NCBI GenBank assembly: GCA_015058045.1
Contig: SVDC01000029.1
Span: 1 to 45,613 of the forward strand
Origin: Cellulosilyticum sp.
GTDB taxonomy: Bacteria; Bacillota; Clostridia; Lachnospirales; Cellulosilyticaceae
Reading direction: 5' to 3'
DNA length: 45,613 nucleotides
Shown here: positions 42,734 to 45,613 of the stretch, one piece after another
Numbering within the stretch: the stretch's first letter is position 1
Layout: every line of letters begins with the position of its first letter
Made by a program: the position numbers and the translations under genes
Notes under the pieces: generated by a model
What the model saw: the letters and a program-made list of their open reading frames with translations, nothing else
Told to the model about the DNA's origin: nothing
Database searches by the model: none

Positions 42734-44515
42734 TTATATAGAAAATCCAGAAATTCCTTCTTGTAGAACAAGGCTACTTTTCATACAGGACTGAACATCT
42801 GCAACTGTTTCACTAGACGATGTCATAATGCTATTATTTTTTTCGGCTATATTAGTAGTTCCCATAGCCCCCTCTGTAGCTGCCTTTGCTATTTCATCGA
42901 TAGCCACCATAATATTATCCATAGAAGCCATTAACTCTTCACCTGTTGAGCTAAAGTCGGCTACTAAATCTGCTATATAATTGGCATCTTCACTATAAGC
43001 ATCTGCAACTTGTATGAAGGTCTCATAGTCTTTAGAAACATCTGTACCTACATACTCTAGGAGCTCCTTAGAATTATTAGCTAGATTACTAACCGCCTCC
43101 ATTACCTGCTCCGTAATTTCTTGAATCTGGATAACGGTACTCTTAGACTGATTTGCTAGATTAGTAATCTCTGCAGCTACTACTGAAAAACCTTTTCCTG
43201 CTTCTCCTGCCCGAGCTGCTTCTATGGAGGCATTAAGTGCTAAAAGATTAGTCTGTGCTGTAATATCCATAATAGACTGTGAAAGTCCTTGAATCTGCTC
43301 TACAACCTGGGCATTCTCCAAAGCTAAAGTAAGCTTGTCATATAATAGGTGGTGCACCTCTAATGACTTATCTTTTGCCTTTTGTGTTTCCTCCTTGATA
43401 GTTACTGCCCTCTTACTAATTTTTTCTGCTTGTTGTGCGCCTTGCTGTGCCTTTTCTGCAGTATCATTTATTGCATGTTGGATTTGACGTGAAGTAGCTG
43501 CCATCTCTTCTGTAGAGGCTGCTGTTTCCTCCATGCTAGCTGATAGTTCTTTAGTAGTAGAAGCAATCTCTTCTATTCCATTATTAAGTGTAATTACTTT
43601 TTTATTAACATTATTAACTACTTCTGCTATATTTGTAGCTTCCTTTTTTACATTCCCGATTAATAGCTTTATTGCCTCCTTCATTTTCTCCATAGCTCTG
43701 GCTAACTCACCAAAATCATCCTTTCGTTTTAGAAAATTTAAAGGTATATCCGTAATAAAATCACCCTCTTCCCATTTTCCTAATTGCCCTTTAATAACCT
43801 TTAATGCTTTCAGAATATCCCTAGTAATAACTGCAGTAAAGCTTCCTACAAGAACTATCATACATACTACATATATAACTAGCGTATTCATTACCTGGAA
43901 CTCTTTTTTATAAGCTTGCTCTGTATAATATTGTATTGAATTGTCAATGTCATCTATGTAATTGCCTGTTCCTATTACCCAATTAAAGGGTTTAAATAAG
44001 ACACTATAGGCACGCTTCGGACTAGGCTCTGTCTCTCCAGTTCTTGGAAAATAATATTCTACATAGCCCCCTCCTTCTTGAAGACCTGCACCAATAATCG
44101 CTTTTATATATTCAAAACCGTTAAAATCTTTAGCTTCATAGCGATTAGTCCCCTCCGTATCAGATCCTAGTAGAACTACATTAACACCCTCAATAGTATC
44201 GATCCAGAAATACCCTTCATCCCCGTATCTCATATTCCTAATCAAATCTGCACCTAATTCTTTGGCTTCTTGTAAAGTATATTCTCCTGCCTCATATTGC
44301 TTATAAATATATTCGAGTAAAGCCATTACTCCCGCTACTTCATTTTTAATATTCTCATCATACTTTTCCCTGACGGATGCCTCTAATAGCTGCAGAGATG
44401 CTTTATTACTTGTATGTAGCTGAAGAAGTAAGTAGCCTGTTGTTAAAATAATCATGATTATTACTACTATATTTAATATAAGCATTTTAGACTTAACTCT
44501 CATATTTTTTACCAT
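42734..44515 (-). CDS. Methyl-accepting chemotaxis protein with Cache domain
   Basis: A 593-aa chemoreceptor. GGGGAGGA lies 7 nt before the ATG at 44515, within a longer frame that opens at 44551, so the shorter start is used. Membrane helix near 8-32 ([20 protein letters not shown]), an extracellular single Cache domain (sCache_2) of about 170 residues ([40 protein letters not shown]), membrane helix ([20 protein letters not shown]), HAMP and the signalling bundle with [20 protein letters not shown] and [15 protein letters not shown]. sCache_2 domains bind small carboxylates or other metabolites. The ligand is unknown. Confidence 0.93.
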   Translation of the reverse strand: MVKNMRVKSKMLILNIVVIIMIILTTGYLLLQLHTSNKASLQLLEASVREKYDENIKNEVAGVMALLEYIYKQYEAGEYTLQEAKELGADLIRNMRYGDEGYFWIDTIEGVNVVLLGSDTEGTNRYEAKDFNGFEYIKAIIGAGLQEGGGYVEYYFPRTGETEPSPKRAYSVLFKPFNWVIGTGNYIDDIDNSIQYYTEQAYKKEFQVMNTLVIYVVCMIVLVGSFTAVITRDILKALKVIKGQLGKWEEGDFITDIPLNFLKRKDDFGELARAMEKMKEAIKLLIGNVKKEATNIAEVVNNVNKKVITLNNGIEEIASTTKELSASMEETAASTEEMAATSRQIQHAINDTAEKAQQGAQQAEKISKRAVTIKEETQKAKDKSLEVHHLLYDKLTLALENAQVVEQIQGLSQSIMDITAQTNLLALNASIEAARAGEAGKGFSVVAAEITNLANQSKSTVIQIQEITEQVMEAVSNLANNSKELLEYVGTDVSKDYETFIQVADAYSEDANYIADLVADFSSTGEELMASMDNIMVAIDEIAKAATEGAMGTTNIAEKNNSIMTSSSETVADVQSCMKSSLVLQEGISGFSI

Positions 44516-44699
44516 TGTTCTTTCCTCCCCATATAATCTTATTTTTTTCATTTTTAAACTTCTTCTTTGTTTTTCTTAGATTTTAACTTTTTGAAATAAC
44601 AATTATGGATACAGTTATCACATCTGATGTAAAACTTTGAGATTATGGGTATAGTAAACAAAGCGCATTTATTCTGCTTTTATTTTGTGGTATTTTCCC

Positions 44700-44847
44700 C
44701 AGTTATTTCATAGTCGCAAGCCTCCCATGTCTATCAGGGGCATGCCCTCAATTCCTTCGTTCTGCCTTTTCTAATTACTGCATCTAATTCATAGGCATAT
44801 CTAGGTTCTTTTCTCTTTTCTACAAAGCCACTCTTAGATTGATCCAT
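44700..44847 (-). pseudogene. PilZ-domain gene remnant
   Basis: Frame at 44847 reads MDQSKSGFVEKRKEPRYAYE and LDAVIRKGRTKELRACP, then TGA at 44734-44736. RKEPR matches the PilZ c-di-GMP motif RxxxR. One base shift later the sequence continues LIDMGGLRL, matching the second motif (D/NxSxxG followed by L). So a PilZ gene lost its frame and its last 50 or so residues. It lies upstream of the Cache chemoreceptor on the same strand, with 184 nt between. Only 37 codons remain open. The identification rests on two short motifs. Confidence 0.5.
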
Positions 44848-44971
44848 AGTATATCCCACATATTTGTGTGTATTTATTCTAAAAGTTAGAATAGCACGTC
44901 TATATAATATAGTATATATACTCTCATTTCTATAATATTTTACAATTTTTTTAACAAAACAAGAAATATTT

Positions 44972-45028
44972 GTATAAAATCAGCGTAACTGTTCAGTCAA
45001 CAACTGAGCAGTTACGCTAATTTTATAC
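44972..45028. terminator. Orphan long hairpin
   Basis: 26-bp arms (44972-44997, 45003-45028) with only two mismatches and a 5-nt loop. No intact gene ends next to it on either side, so it is either a relic terminator of a lost gene or another structured element. Confidence 0.5.
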
Positions 45029-45339
45029 TTTAAATAAATATTCTAATTATCTTGCTTTATCTTATCTTGACAGAAAATGATTTAGCTCTTATAACTACCA
45101 CTAAAGTAGTAACTACTAAGATTGGAAAGAAAAAAGTTTATATATTCTGATCCTTTTCCATCTAGCTCCATGTTTGACACAAGAAAGAGGAAAGATTGTA
45201 AATCCCAAAATTTTTGCTAAAGCAATGACTTTAGGACTTTAAGATTCTAAAAATGGCAATGCCACTTTACCACTGTGTAGATCAAACCAACTCATTTTTC
45301 TATATATTTATTTTTATCTCTCCACTACTTATACACATT

Positions 45340-45374
45340 AAAATATCCCTATCCGATTGTTTTTCTGATAGGGA
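45340..45374 (-). terminator. Terminator, near-copy of 35174-35211
   Basis: AAAATATCCCTATCCGATTG is shared exactly with 35174-35193; the arms TCCCTATC/GATAGGGA still pair. It lies just past the stop of the remnant at 45380-45481 on the minus strand. Confidence 0.65.
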
Positions 45375-45379
45375 CTATT

Positions 45380-45481
45380 TTATAAAATTTCATTCAAGTG
45401 CCTCATAACCTCTTGCACATACTCATAGGGCAACTCCCGGAATCATTCTGCCAAAAGATCTTGGACAATCAGCTTTTCATT
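45380..45481 (-). pseudogene. 3' remnant of an unknown gene
   Basis: Reverse strand reads NEKLIVQDLLAE, a TGA (possibly a lost Trp), then FRELPYEYVQEVMRHLNEIL and TAA. The helical end resembles the tail of small antitoxin-like or regulatory proteins, but no family can be stated. It keeps its terminator (45340-45374), which suggests a once functional gene. Confidence 0.45.
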
Positions 45482-45613
45482 AAACAGGTTTAAGTATTTA
45501 TCTCTATTTACTTTCTGTTAATAATTTTTAGGTATGTATACTATATACGTCTTTGGTGTTCATTTACTATTAATGTGTATAATAAAAAAACGCCCTTACT
45601 TATGGTAGGGTTC

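Larger units (their letters stand above)
44848..45613. other. Gene-poor right end of the window
   Basis: No gene with a good ribosome site is seen. It holds an orphan hairpin (44972-45028), a short plus-strand frame of about 30 codons ending at 45150 (LILTENDLALITTTKVVTTK) with no start site, the remnant at 45380-45481 and the terminator copy at 45340-45374. On the minus strand at about 45170-45300 a broken frame reads MSWFDLHSGKVALPFLES and KVIALAKILGFTIF, a possible decayed gene. At the very edge, 45586-45613 looks like half of a terminator hairpin (A-run then CGCCC...). Confidence 0.4.

Noticed and set aside
44690..44780. Possible c-di-GMP (GEMM) riboswitch, from CGCAAGCCTCC on the plus strand
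   Set aside because: The GGGCAAACC part of the aptamer is missing, and the reverse strand reads better as a PilZ domain remnant.
45060..45150. Short plus-strand frame LILTENDLALITTTKVVTTK as a gene
   Set aside because: No start codon with a ribosome site and no family similarity; kept only as part of the gene-poor region.
1..45613. CRISPR arrays, tRNA or rRNA genes
   Set aside because: No regularly spaced repeats and no tRNA- or rRNA-like conserved blocks were seen by eye; a dedicated search could still find one.

Overview
The window is AT-rich DNA with strong AGGAG-type ribosome binding sites. It carries a CotF-like spore coat protein, ECF transporters, S-layer homology (SLH) domains, a dockerin and many strong hairpin terminators. 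Together these point to an anaerobic, spore-forming Clostridia member, most likely Lachnospiraceae and perhaps close to Cellulosilyticum. The taxonomic placement is inference.

Layout. (1) 1-5573, minus strand: a cobalamin late-step operon under a B12 riboswitch with a visible transcription terminator. Order of transcription is cobQ (broken), cobT, cobU, cobS, a short cobU-like gene, cobC and cbiB (cut by the window edge). (2) 5661-12046: housekeeping and accessory single genes: a GNAT acetyltransferase, an NlpC/P60 wall hydrolase, an ArsC/Spx-like protein, a flavin reductase, TfoX-N plus a cysteine-rich DUF3795-type protein, a WYL regulator, a CotF-like protein and one unknown protein. (3) 12030-17419: a nucleoside salvage and uptake region with an ECF transporter (EcfA2, EcfA1, EcfT, S component), a uridine phosphorylase-like enzyme and a BMP/PnrA-type lipoprotein, followed by an unknown plus-strand gene. 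(4) 18452-21537: btuF-btuC-btuD, a corrinoid ABC importer, with its own promoter and B12 riboswitch. (5) 21605-27725: a two-gene surface operon. It encodes a secreted dockerin-bearing M60-like (enhancin/mucinase-type) metalloprotease and an SLH-anchored protein whose N-terminal domain looks like a cohesin. (6) 27803-35250: a chemoreceptor, a radical SAM/SPASM protein, a coiled-coil protein, carB and a phosphoesterase remnant. (7) 35251-38978: a two-gene operon of a large esterase-GH27 alpha-galactosidase fusion and a rhodanese-domain protein. (8) 39000-45613: a decaying, gene-poor region. It holds a tiny 44-codon gene, a frameshifted secreted-protein gene, an XRE regulator bounded by 23-bp repeats, SLH, IS66 and PilZ remnants, and a Cache-type chemoreceptor.

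How it fits together. The B12 genes suggest a lineage moving from de novo synthesis to salvage. Cobyric acid synthase carries at least three lesions, while the genes that attach and activate the lower ligand (cobT, cobU, cobS, cobC) and the riboswitch-controlled BtuFCD importer are intact. The surface operon is the best candidate for a little-described system: a cohesin-dockerin-like pair that would hold a mucin/glycoprotein protease on the S-layer. The right 6 kb shows repeated pseudogenisation.
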